The translations under genes and the position numbers were made by a program. Positions 8,791 to 17,026 of a stretch of 64,000 bases of DNA are shown one piece after another. The notes under the pieces were generated by a model. That model had not been told where the DNA came from. It made no database searches and saw nothing but the letters and a program-made list of their open reading frames with translations. Origin of the DNA: Chryseobacterium paridis (lineage in GTDB: Bacteria; Bacteroidota; Bacteroidia; Flavobacteriales; Weeksellaceae); assembly GCF_016595215.1 (NCBI RefSeq), contig NZ_JAENHK010000010.1:1-64000 (forward strand), read 5' to 3'. Each line of letters opens with the position of its first letter. Position 1 is the first letter of the stretch.

Positions 8791-11748
8791 ATGAAATTAT
8801 CGCTTTTAATCGGACTGGGCTTAGTCTCCGGTTTGGAGGTCTATGGCCAAAATGTACAGAAAATAGACCGTATTGATACGTTAAACACCCACGAGAAAAA
8901 GATCGATGAGGTTGTTATTACAGCGCTGGGAATCAAGAAAGACAAGAAAACATTGGGATATGCAGTGCAGGAGGTGAAAGGCGATGTGTTTGAAAAAGCT
9001 AAGGAACCTAACTTTATCAATTCATTATCAGGACGTGTTGCCGGATTGAATATTAAGAACAGTACCGATCTTTTCCAGGATCCGGGAATCAGCCTGAGAG
9101 GTGCTAAACCGCTTATCGTTATCGATGGTGTCCCAGACAGAACTGCTGACTTATGGAGAATTAATGCGGATGATATTGATAATATCAGTGTTTTGAAAGG
9201 CCCGACTGCTTCCGCATTGTATGGATCTGTAGGTAAAGATGGAGCGATCATGATCACGACCAAGAAAGGTAAAAAAGGAAAGATGAGTATTTCCTTTAAC
9301 AATTCTACGATGTTCCAGACTTCTTTTATCCGTATTCCGAAAGTACAAACAACGTACGGTGGCGGGAACAACGGGAAATATGCTTATATCGATGGAAGTG
9401 GTTCCGGTAGTGAAGGTGGTGGATGGATCTGGGGTCCTAAACTAGATCAAAAAGATCCGACAACCCCAAGTGGATATTACGAAACGCCACAATACAACAG
9501 CCCTATTGATCCGGCTACAGGGAAACCAATACCATTACCATGGATCTCCAGAGGTAAGAACAATATTAAAAATTTCTTTGATACCGGAGTTATCCAATCC
9601 AATAACCTAAGCGTGGATTGGGGAAGTGACAAAGCAACATTCAGGCTTTCACTTTCCAATATTTACCAGAAGGGAATTGTTCCTAATACAGATCTGAAAA
9701 CGACTTCTATCAGTCTTGCAGGATCCATGCATCCTACTGAAAAGCTTACAATTAATTCTACTTTAACTTACAATAAAGAATATACTTCCAATTTCCCGGA
9801 AGTTGGATATGGACCTACTAACTATCTTTACAATCTTGTATTATGGACCGGTGCTGATGTGGATGTAAGAGATCTTAGAAATTATTGGGTAGCCGGAAAA
9901 GAAGGCTATCAGCAAAGACATTATAACATATCTTACTACAATAATCCCTACTTTCAGGCGTATGAATACCTGAGACCTTATTATAAAGATAATGTGATGG
10001 GGAACGTCAACCTTGAATATCAGATTATCCCTAATTTATCTGCTAAAGCCCGTGTCGGAACCAATATATATGCATTGAACCGGGAATATAGAGAACCCAA
10101 AAGTTATATTGGATATGGCAATAAATCATTAGGGAACTATACACAGATCAATGGAAACTATTTTGATATCACTTCAGAAGTGGGGCTTAAGTATCAAAAA
10201 CGTTTTTCTGACAACTTTTCATTAACAGGTGAAGGCTATGTATCTAACTTTTACAGAGAACAAAAAAATAGTGAAATACGTACAGATGGATTAGTAAGTC
10301 CGGGCTGGTATAATCTTTTCAACAGTATAGGGCCTTTATTTGCACCAAAAGCCGGAAACAGAAAAGAGTTTGAACAGATCAATAGCGTATACGGGTATGT
10401 GGATATGGAAATTTACAAAGCATTTTTCCTGAACATGACAGCCCGTTATGATAAAGTATCTACACTTCCTAAAGGAAATAACGGGTATTTCTATCCATCA
10501 GTTTCCGGATCAGTATTGCTGAATCAGCTTATCACGCTTCCTGACTGGATCAGTTTTGCCAAGCTTCGTGGGTCTCTAGCACAGGTTTCTAATGGTAAGC
10601 TTGCTAACGATACCTATGGCTATATTGCTGCATTTGAAAAAAGCGATGTCAGCTGGAACGGACAATCTACATTCGCATTTGGAGATGTTCTGATCGATAG
10701 TAATATAAAACCCGAAACATCAAATTCATGGGAAATAGGAACTAATATTTCATTTCTGAAAAGCCGTATTAATTTAGATGTAGCTTATTATCAGACCCGT
10801 GATTATAATAATCTGGCAAGTATTCCTTTATCTGAAGGGGTCGGTTATAAAACATACCTGACCAACGGAAATGTATTTCAAAGAAAAGGAGTTGAATTTA
10901 CCTTGAATGCAGATGTCATCAAGAAATCGGATTTCAGATGGAGCACTCAGCTGAATTTGAGTCATTACCGCAGATATCTAAAAGAAGCTTATGGAGGTAA
11001 AGATTATACAACAATCTATAATGCTGCTAATGGAAGAAATAACTTCATCAGAGTAGAAGAGAGAGCGGATAAATTGACTGCTATGCCTTACGAAACCTCA
11101 CCTGACGGACAACTGGTATTACAAAATGGATATCCGGTAAGTTCGACAGCACCTTTTGAAAGCAATATGGGATATTCTGATCCGGATTGGACCTATGGAT
11201 TATCCAATAATTTCAGCTATAAAAACTTCTCTCTTTCTTTATTGTTTGATGGTAGATTAGGAGGGACCATGTATTCTACCACCAACCAGAAAATGTGGTG
11301 GGGAGGAATTGCACCAGGAACTGTTAATCAGTATAGGGATGATGCAAACGCTGGAAATAATACCTATATCGCACCTGGAGTTAGAGTAGTGAGTGGTTCT
11401 ATTACCTATGATCAGAATGGTAATGTAAAATCGGATACCCGTGTTTTTGTTCAGAATGATGTTGCTGTCAATTATAATGCCTACATGCAAAGTACCAGCA
11501 ATGCTTTTGAAAGCAATTACCATTATTATAAACAAACTTTTATCAAACTAAGAGAGATCACAGTTACTTACAATTTTGAGAAATCTTTTGCAGAAAAACT
11601 GGGAGTATCTTCAGCGAGTGTTTCTCTGATCGGAAGAAATCTCTGGTTGGCTTCGAAGATTAAAAATGTAGACCCTGATTCTGGTGTGGATCAGCTTCAG
11701 ACTCCTGCAACGAGAAGTTTTGGAGTGAACCTTAATGTAAAATTCTAA
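8791..11748 (+). CDS. SusC/RagA family TonB-linked outer membrane protein
   Basis: Outer-membrane import channel of 985 residues. After the signal peptide comes KIDEVVITALGI (TonB box and SusC signature, about 37-48), then the plug with LSGRVAGLNI, ISLRGAKPLIVIDGVPD and ISVLKGPTASALYGSVGKDGAIMITTKKG, and a large barrel ending FGVNLNVKF. It lacks the N-terminal carboxypeptidase-like domain of most SusC proteins and goes almost straight from signal peptide to TonB box. The SusD partner starts 19 bp downstream and a phosphodiesterase lies upstream, so this is a three-gene scavenging operon. Confidence 0.95.
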   Translation: MKLSLLIGLGLVSGLEVYGQNVQKIDRIDTLNTHEKKIDEVVITALGIKKDKKTLGYAVQEVKGDVFEKAKEPNFINSLSGRVAGLNIKNSTDLFQDPGISLRGAKPLIVIDGVPDRTADLWRINADDIDNISVLKGPTASALYGSVGKDGAIMITTKKGKKGKMSISFNNSTMFQTSFIRIPKVQTTYGGGNNGKYAYIDGSGSGSEGGGWIWGPKLDQKDPTTPSGYYETPQYNSPIDPATGKPIPLPWISRGKNNIKNFFDTGVIQSNNLSVDWGSDKATFRLSLSNIYQKGIVPNTDLKTTSISLAGSMHPTEKLTINSTLTYNKEYTSNFPEVGYGPTNYLYNLVLWTGADVDVRDLRNYWVAGKEGYQQRHYNISYYNNPYFQAYEYLRPYYKDNVMGNVNLEYQIIPNLSAKARVGTNIYALNREYREPKSYIGYGNKSLGNYTQINGNYFDITSEVGLKYQKRFSDNFSLTGEGYVSNFYREQKNSEIRTDGLVSPGWYNLFNSIGPLFAPKAGNRKEFEQINSVYGYVDMEIYKAFFLNMTARYDKVSTLPKGNNGYFYPSVSGSVLLNQLITLPDWISFAKLRGSLAQVSNGKLANDTYGYIAAFEKSDVSWNGQSTFAFGDVLIDSNIKPETSNSWEIGTNISFLKSRINLDVAYYQTRDYNNLASIPLSEGVGYKTYLTNGNVFQRKGVEFTLNADVIKKSDFRWSTQLNLSHYRRYLKEAYGGKDYTTIYNAANGRNNFIRVEERADKLTAMPYETSPDGQLVLQNGYPVSSTAPFESNMGYSDPDWTYGLSNNFSYKNFSLSLLFDGRLGGTMYSTTNQKMWWGGIAPGTVNQYRDDANAGNNTYIAPGVRVVSGSITYDQNGNVKSDTRVFVQNDVAVNYNAYMQSTSNAFESNYHYYKQTFIKLREITVTYNFEKSFAEKLGVSSASVSLIGRNLWLASKIKNVDPDSGVDQLQTPATRSFGVNLNVKF

Positions 11749-11767
11749 TGATAAAAATACGATAGAA

Positions 11768-13222
11768 ATGAAAATAACTAAAATATATATATTGTTATCA
11801 ATTGCGGTATTGGGTGTTACAGGCTGTAGCAGAGTCGATGATTTCCATGATGATCCCAATCGTCCTAAAAGTGTAGATGCCGAAAATATCCTTCCGGGAA
11901 TTGAAGTAAGTGCATTCAGTAATATTAAAGCAGAAGCAGCTTTAGCATCACGACAGCTGACTTATATTAATGGAGTGAATTCCCAGCAATATTATAACTG
12001 GCAAAGAGGATCATTTGGGGTTTATGACAATATCAAGCAGGTGGAAAAAATGGTGGAAGAAGCTAATAAAAAAGGCGGAAAAGAATACATTGCACTGGCC
12101 CGATTCTTTAAATCTTATTATTTCATCTCGTTATCAGAAACATTTGGAGATATTCCTTATAGTGAAGCGATAAATTCGGCTAATTTTTATCCCAAATACG
12201 ACGATCAAAAAAGTATTTATAAAAATGTTCTTAATGAACTTGCATTAGCTAATACTGAGTTATCCAATTTGAATACTCCGATCAGGGGAGATATTATTTA
12301 TAATGGAGATCTGCTTAAATGGAGAAAGCTGATCAATTCTTACCGATTAAGGATCTTAATAGACCTTTCCAAAAAAGCAGATGATCCTGATCTGAATGTA
12401 AAACAGACATTTGCTAATATTATAAATAATCCGGCACAAAATCCTATTATGGAAACCAGTGAAGACAGCGGAGCACTTCCTTTTTATAATCTGGTGAATA
12501 ATCGTTACCCGTTTTTCAATAGCAATGATCTTCAAACCGCCTATTATATGGAGCAGAGTTTTGTAGACAAGCTGAAAATATCTAAAGATCCAAGACTATT
12601 TAAAATGGCTGAAAAGAAAACCAGCACGGTAGGGACAACGCCTACAGATCCGTTTAGCTTTTATGACGGATTATATGGAAGCGGGGATCTGGGACAGAAT
12701 TCTACTAAAGCATCTAACGGACTAGCATCGAGAATCAATCCAAGATATTTTAATGATCCAATCAATGAACCTACTTTATTAATGGGATATGCAGAGCTAC
12801 AGTTTGTTTTGGCTGAGGCCACAGTAAGAGGATGGATCAGCGGAAATGCAAATACTTATTATTTAAAAGGGATCAATGCATCAATGAGCTTTTATAAAGT
12901 AAGTCCGACTGATGTTGCAACATATCTTGCCCAAACATCGATCAATCTACAATCAGGAAAAGAGATCGAGCAGATCATGGATCAAAAGCATACGGCCTTG
13001 TTCTTTAACACAGGTTGGAGAATATTTTACGATCAGAGAAGAACAGGATTTCCTAAGTTCAATACGGATGGACCTGGCATTCTGAATAATGGGAAGATCC
13101 CTAAAAGATGGATGTATCCTTCATCAGAGATTAATAATAACAATACAAACCTTAACAACGCTATCAGCAAACAGTATCCAAGTGGTGATAACATCAATGA
13201 AACGATGTGGCTGATTAAGTAG
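11768..13222 (+). CDS. SusD/RagB family nutrient-binding lipoprotein
   Basis: Surface lipoprotein of 484 residues with lipobox VLGVTGC (Cys20). Features typical of SusD: the N-terminal DDPNRPKSVDAENILPG, the helical TPR-like region (IALARFFKSYYFISLSETFGDIPYSEA, given here in part as FKSYYFISLSETFGDIPY), NGDLLKWRKLINSYRLRILIDLS-type core (NSYRLRILIDLS), AELQFVLAEA, and a C-terminal RWMYPSSE. SusD forms the lid over the SusC channel and captures ligand. Length and order after susC are standard. Substrate is unknown; the upstream phosphodiesterase suggests a phosphate-containing compound (inference). Confidence 0.94.
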   Translation: MKITKIYILLSIAVLGVTGCSRVDDFHDDPNRPKSVDAENILPGIEVSAFSNIKAEAALASRQLTYINGVNSQQYYNWQRGSFGVYDNIKQVEKMVEEANKKGGKEYIALARFFKSYYFISLSETFGDIPYSEAINSANFYPKYDDQKSIYKNVLNELALANTELSNLNTPIRGDIIYNGDLLKWRKLINSYRLRILIDLSKKADDPDLNVKQTFANIINNPAQNPIMETSEDSGALPFYNLVNNRYPFFNSNDLQTAYYMEQSFVDKLKISKDPRLFKMAEKKTSTVGTTPTDPFSFYDGLYGSGDLGQNSTKASNGLASRINPRYFNDPINEPTLLMGYAELQFVLAEATVRGWISGNANTYYLKGINASMSFYKVSPTDVATYLAQTSINLQSGKEIEQIMDQKHTALFFNTGWRIFYDQRRTGFPKFNTDGPGILNNGKIPKRWMYPSSEINNNNTNLNNAISKQYPSGDNINETMWLIK

Positions 13223-13261
13223 TGTGATAGAATGAAATAAGTTTTGATCTTATTTGAAAAG

Positions 13262-13414
13262 GATCTCGATACATTTTTCTCTTGAATTATGTTCGCAGGA
13301 TTATATCCTTTATTTCTAAAAATACTCGACCTGACGAGAGATCAATATCCGTAAGAGATTGAGGAAATTGCCAACGTCACTTCGAGTAGATTTTGAAAAA
13401 ATCGTATCGAGAAG
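13262..13414. repeat. Candidate small non-coding repeat element with imperfect terminal inverted repeats
   Basis: The left end GATCTCGATACATTTTTCTC (from 13262) is an imperfect inverted copy of the right end GAAAAAATCGTATCGAGAAG (13395-13414); TCTCGATAC is exact. Internal CTCGA-type motifs (ACTCGACC, CTTCGAGTAG) recur. It has no coding potential. The layout resembles a MITE-like or dispersed intergenic palindrome, but only one copy lies in this window, so this rests on structure alone. Confidence 0.4.
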
Positions 13415-13453
13415 TTTGTAAAACGGATCTATGAAGTTGACATTATACTCCTT

Positions 13454-13485
13454 CTTATCAAAAAAATCAGCAGTTTTTTGATAAG
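13454..13485. terminator. Hairpin, candidate terminator after SusD
   Basis: Perfect 12-bp stem CTTATCAAAAAA (13454-13465) with TTTTTTGATAAG (13474-13485) around an 8-base loop. It may end the phosphodiesterase-SusCD transcript, though no long T run follows. Confidence 0.5.
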
Positions 13486-13489
13486 AACT

Positions 13490-13534
13490 AAAATTTCAAA
13501 ACCTTCTATAGACTATGAAAGGTTTTGAAATTTT
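13490..13534 (+). terminator. Strong hairpin terminator
   Basis: Perfect 16-bp stem AAAATTTCAAAACCTT (13490-13505) with AAGGTTTTGAAATTTT (13519-13534), ending in T residues. It is followed at 13535-13550 by a perfect 16-base palindrome, AATCTATATATAGATT. Together with the preceding hairpin this is a stack of three dyads in 100 bases. Confidence 0.65.
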
Positions 13535-13588
13535 AATCTATATATAGATTTGAATTAAATCACGATTAGTTTATGATAGTGACTGATA

Positions 13589-13622
13589 TTGTATTTTAAG
13601 AATGTCATTTTTGATATATTTG
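13589..13622 (+). promoter_or_regulatory. Bacteroidota sigma promoter for the secreted HExxH protein
   Basis: TTG at 13589-13591, a 23-base spacer and TATATTTG at 13615-13622 match TTG-N17-23-TANNTTTG at the upper spacer limit. The start codon lies 37 bases downstream. Confidence 0.5.
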
Positions 13623-13659
13623 TATGACTGGTTAACGATAAGATATCAGTATATAAAAT

Positions 13660-15045
13660 ATGAAAAATCAGATAGTAGTTGCTCTGTTTTTAATTTTTGC
13701 AGTTTTCATTCCTGCTCAAAAACCTATTTTAAATATTAAGTTTTCAGAACCTCTAAGTGTTTTTATTTTTGTGAAAAAATTATCAGGACATCGAGGTGAT
13801 AATTCATTCAAAAGTATTTTTCAGAAATCAAAATTTAATACAATTCAATATCAGGATCTGATAAAGAAGTTTGATAGTTTGTCATTAGATTATACTTTTC
13901 AATTCAATGATTATCCATATGGTTCTAAACTGCCGGGAATGACAGAGGCATTGCTTAAAAAAAACCTTATTGCAGCTTCAAACCTGAGTGAATTTAAACT
14001 GAATTCGATTGGACTACTTCCAAATAATTCGATTAATGAATTGGTTTGGATACTTTCCGAGTTCACCCCTGTATACAATCAACTGATTTTTGAACCAAAT
14101 TGCAAAAAATTTGAAAGTCAACTTAAGGATATTTCCAATGAAGTGATAAAAAAAAATATTTCTCAATATTTTACAATAGGATCTATCTTTTATAATTCCA
14201 ATTGGGATTATTCTATTCCTTTTGAAATTGCTTTTTATCCTTTACCTGATTCTCAGGGATTTACTGCTGAAGCATTTTACAATAATGCAGTTTGTGCAAT
14301 AGAGAATAATTTTGATGATTATGATCTGTTAATAAGCGTTTTACTTCATGAATCATTTCATATGCTATATGATGAGCAACCACTTAAATTGAAAAAAGAA
14401 ATTGACAATTATTTTAGGAAAAATAATTCAAAATATAGCACATATGCTTATTTACTTTTAAATGAAGCATTAGCAACGGCCTTAGGAAATGGATATGTAT
14501 ATGAGAATTTGATTAACAAGGCTGATGAAAGTGATTGGTATAACAGAAAGTACATTAACCTTATGGCTAAGCACATTTATCCTATGATCAAAGAATATAT
14601 TCTTCAGGGAAAATCGATAGACAAAGAATTTATTGACAATTATATTAAATCGTATGAAAAGAATAATCCTGAATGGATCAATGAGTTGGATAACATCATG
14701 ACATATCGATATATGCTGTCCGATCATAAAAAGGATTTTGATATTTTAGGTCAATATTTTCCCTATTGCTCAATGTCGGAGTCGGAGGATCATATTACAG
14801 ATGCAAGTATTGAAAAGATGCAAGCAACACCATTAACTAAAATCATTATTGTTTCCAAAAATAATACAATGCAGCTGGGTTTAATTAAAAGGAAATTTAA
14901 AGAATTGAAAAGCTGGAATTATAGAGCAGAAAAAGAATTTGTCTACAACGTAATGTTAGGTGATAAAACTCAGATGTATATTATCAATCAAATTAATACA
15001 CCAACAGAAGCCTTAATAAAAGATCTTGTTCAAAAATCTAAATAA
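13660..15045 (+). CDS. Secreted putative zinc metallopeptidase, family unknown
   Basis: Protein of 461 residues with signal peptide (VVALFLIFAVFIPAQ). It holds HESFH at 230-234, an HExxH zinc motif at the end of a hydrophobic helix (LLISVLLHESFHMLY), and NEALAT with Glu269 about 35 residues on, the spacing expected of a gluzincin third ligand. I do not recognise a named family; the rest shows no repeats, membrane segments or sorting tail. It has its own promoter-like sequence and stands alone between the SusCD operon and a convergent VOC gene. Peptidase function is inferred from the motif geometry; a non-peptidase metal protein remains possible. Confidence 0.72.
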   Translation: MKNQIVVALFLIFAVFIPAQKPILNIKFSEPLSVFIFVKKLSGHRGDNSFKSIFQKSKFNTIQYQDLIKKFDSLSLDYTFQFNDYPYGSKLPGMTEALLKKNLIAASNLSEFKLNSIGLLPNNSINELVWILSEFTPVYNQLIFEPNCKKFESQLKDISNEVIKKNISQYFTIGSIFYNSNWDYSIPFEIAFYPLPDSQGFTAEAFYNNAVCAIENNFDDYDLLISVLLHESFHMLYDEQPLKLKKEIDNYFRKNNSKYSTYAYLLLNEALATALGNGYVYENLINKADESDWYNRKYINLMAKHIYPMIKEYILQGKSIDKEFIDNYIKSYEKNNPEWINELDNIMTYRYMLSDHKKDFDILGQYFPYCSMSESEDHITDASIEKMQATPLTKIIIVSKNNTMQLGLIKRKFKELKSWNYRAEKEFVYNVMLGDKTQMYIINQINTPTEALIKDLVQKSK

Positions 15046-15072
15046 AAAGCTCCTGCTTACGCAAAGCAGGAG
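15045..15072. terminator. Shared terminator between convergent genes
   Basis: Stem CTCCTGCTT (15050-15058) with AAGCAGGAG (15064-15072). The A tract at 15045-15049 gives a U run on the minus strand, so it terminates the VOC gene best, while also lying just past the stop of the plus-strand gene. Confidence 0.75.
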
Positions 15073-15118
15073 TTGGTAGCTAAATATAAAATGATAGATG
15101 AAATGATTCGATAGAATC

Positions 15119-15514
15119 TTAACTAAATTTCTTAATTGCCTCCGGACTCACTGGGGTGAAAAAATTGATCAGATTCCCATCCGGATCACAAAATAGGAGA
15201 GATCGATTGCCCCAAGGCATTGTGGTAGGCTCCTGAACAATTTCAGGCGTAATGTCTTTAATTTTTTGATATTCGTCATCGACATTTGAGACAAGAAATT
15301 CTATAATACTACTTTTGTTACCAGTTGATTCAATTGGGTTGTCACTAAACATTTTCATAGTTTGTGTACTTCCTATTGCAATAGTAATAGTACTTGTTGA
15401 GAGCTCTGCAAAATCTTCGGTATACCATTGAGCTGTTAATCCAATCGCTTTTTCATAAAATTGAACAGATTGTTTAATATCCTTTGTGATAATTCTTAAT
15501 GAGATTAGTTTCAT
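15119..15514 (-). CDS. VOC (glyoxalase/bleomycin-resistance superfamily) protein
   Basis: Cytoplasmic protein of 131 residues with the paired beta-alpha-beta-beta-beta modules of the vicinal oxygen chelate fold: opening LRIITKDIKQSVQFYEKAIG, and the second-half signature WGNRSLLFCDPDGNLINFF near the C-terminus. Members range from dioxygenases to resistance proteins and isomerases; nothing here fixes the substrate. It is a single gene, convergent with the HExxH protein and divergent from a Crp/Fnr regulator about 200 bp away. Confidence 0.85.
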   Translation of the reverse strand: MKLISLRIITKDIKQSVQFYEKAIGLTAQWYTEDFAELSTSTITIAIGSTQTMKMFSDNPIESTGNKSSIIEFLVSNVDDEYQKIKDITPEIVQEPTTMPWGNRSLLFCDPDGNLINFFTPVSPEAIKKFS

Positions 15515-15715
15515 AATGTTTAAAATTGATATTAGATAATTTTAAACAAAAATAAGGGGAGACGATGACAACAGTCTGTCAGGAAGAAATGGATTTTTTT
15601 TTAGAATTAATTAAATAGATAAATTCCCTAATCACATCAGGTTATTTTCCTGATAATAGTTACGTTGATATTCCCCATGAGAATATTCTTGTAAATTTGT
15701 TTGGCTTAACCATTA

Positions 15716-16315
15716 ATGAACATACATGGTATGAAAGAACATGCTTTAATAAAAAACATTTCGAGGTATATAACCCTAACAGAAGAAGAAGTTTTAATCT
15801 TTGAGAATTTTTGGAGTGAAAAGACATTGGAAAAAGGAGAGTACCTTTTAAGAAATGGAGATGTTTGCCGGTATGATAACTATGTGGTCTCAGGCGTATT
15901 AAAAGCATTTTATATCAATTCTGAAAATGGAAATGAAGAAATTCTTTATTGCTCTATTGATGATTGGTGGGCAACAGATATCGACAGTTTTTCCAAACAA
16001 AGAGCTTCTATTTACAATATACAGGCTCTTGAAAAAACGACTGTTTTACAGATTAGCTACCATTCCTTTCAACAGCTTTTAAGCAAAATTCCAAAATTGG
16101 AAAGATACTTTCGATTGATATTGGAGGGATATCTTGTTACTATGCAAAAAAGGATCATTTATAATAATATCTATGATGCAGAACACAGATATTTTGATTT
16201 TCTTGAAACGTATCCGAATATTGCTTCCAAAGTCCCTCAGTATTTAATTGCATCCTACTTAGGAGTGTCCGCTGAATTTATAAGCAGACTGCGAAAAAAA
16301 AATAAATCGTCTTGA
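15716..16315 (+). CDS. Crp/Fnr family transcriptional regulator
   Basis: Regulator of up to 199 residues. The N-terminal cyclic-nucleotide-binding-like beta barrel spans about 15-120 (LEKGEYLLRNGDVCRYDNYV, GVLKAFY, DDWWATD), a long dimer helix follows, then a winged helix (VPQYLIASYLGVSAEFISRLRKK) at about 170-196. There is no Cys cluster for an Fe-S centre, and the cAMP-contact residues are not conserved, as in many Bacteroidota members whose effector is unknown. ATG 15731 is an alternative start. The flavin oxidoreductase gene starts 64 bp downstream on the same strand and may be its target or operon partner. Confidence 0.88.
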   Translation: MNIHGMKEHALIKNISRYITLTEEEVLIFENFWSEKTLEKGEYLLRNGDVCRYDNYVVSGVLKAFYINSENGNEEILYCSIDDWWATDIDSFSKQRASIYNIQALEKTTVLQISYHSFQQLLSKIPKLERYFRLILEGYLVTMQKRIIYNNIYDAEHRYFDFLETYPNIASKVPQYLIASYLGVSAEFISRLRKKNKSS

Positions 16316-16379
16316 ACTAGATCAATTTTTTTCCATTTAATAATAGGGAATTTTGCTTCATAATAATTTAAGAAGCAAA

Positions 16380-17006
16380 ATGAAAAAAGTATTGATCATC
16401 AACGCAAGTGTTAGAAATGAAAGATCACAAAGTCGAAAACTTTCACAACTCTTTATTGAAAATTGGAAATCAAAACATCCAAATGATGTGTTCACGTACC
16501 GGGAGGTGGGAATCAATCTCATTCCCGGGATTGATGAATCCTGGATTGCCGGGGCATTCATAAAACCAGATGATAGAAGTGAAGCTAGCCAGAATGCTTT
16601 ACAACTAAGTGATGAATTGGTGAGTGAGTTGAAAGAACATGATCTGTATGTGATTGCAACCCCAATGTACAACTGGTCAATTCCCAGCGGATTAAAAGCA
16701 TATATAGATCAGATTATGCGATTTAATAAAACCTGGAAATTCAGATCCGGAGTTCCTGATGGAGATTATGTAGGGTTACTTGAAAACAAAAAGCTATTTA
16801 TACTGTCAAGCAGAGGGGATACAGGCTATGGAGAAGGTGAAAAAAATGAGCATATGAATTTCCAGACCAACTATTTGAAATTTATTTTTGGTATTATGGG
16901 AATACAAGATATTACCACTTTTTCTCTGGATAATGAAGAATTTGGTGGCGAGATATTTGAAAAGTCTAAAAAGGAAATCTTTGATAAAATAAGCTCAATT
17001 GAATAA
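16380..17006 (+). CDS. Flavodoxin-fold NAD(P)H-dependent oxidoreductase (azoreductase-like)
   Basis: ATG 16380 was chosen because MKKVLIINASVR is the canonical N-terminal beta strand and FMN phosphate loop; an upstream TTG at 16353 would add nine residues with no support. The 208-residue protein has the family signature TPMYNWSIPSGLKAYIDQIM at about 99-118 and SSRGDTGYGEG later, matching FMN-dependent NADH azoreductase/quinone reductase proteins. It probably makes a two-electron reduction of quinones or nitro/azo compounds. It follows the Crp/Fnr regulator, an arrangement often seen for electrophile-responsive reductases (inference). Confidence 0.87.
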   Translation: MKKVLIINASVRNERSQSRKLSQLFIENWKSKHPNDVFTYREVGINLIPGIDESWIAGAFIKPDDRSEASQNALQLSDELVSELKEHDLYVIATPMYNWSIPSGLKAYIDQIMRFNKTWKFRSGVPDGDYVGLLENKKLFILSSRGDTGYGEGEKNEHMNFQTNYLKFIFGIMGIQDITTFSLDNEEFGGEIFEKSKKEIFDKISSIE

Positions 17007-17026
17007 GCTCATGGTTAAACAACGAA

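Noticed and set aside
8841..9371. 176-residue minus-strand ORF
   Set aside because: It lies wholly antisense to the SusC gene, with no signal or domain; a shadow of the real frame.
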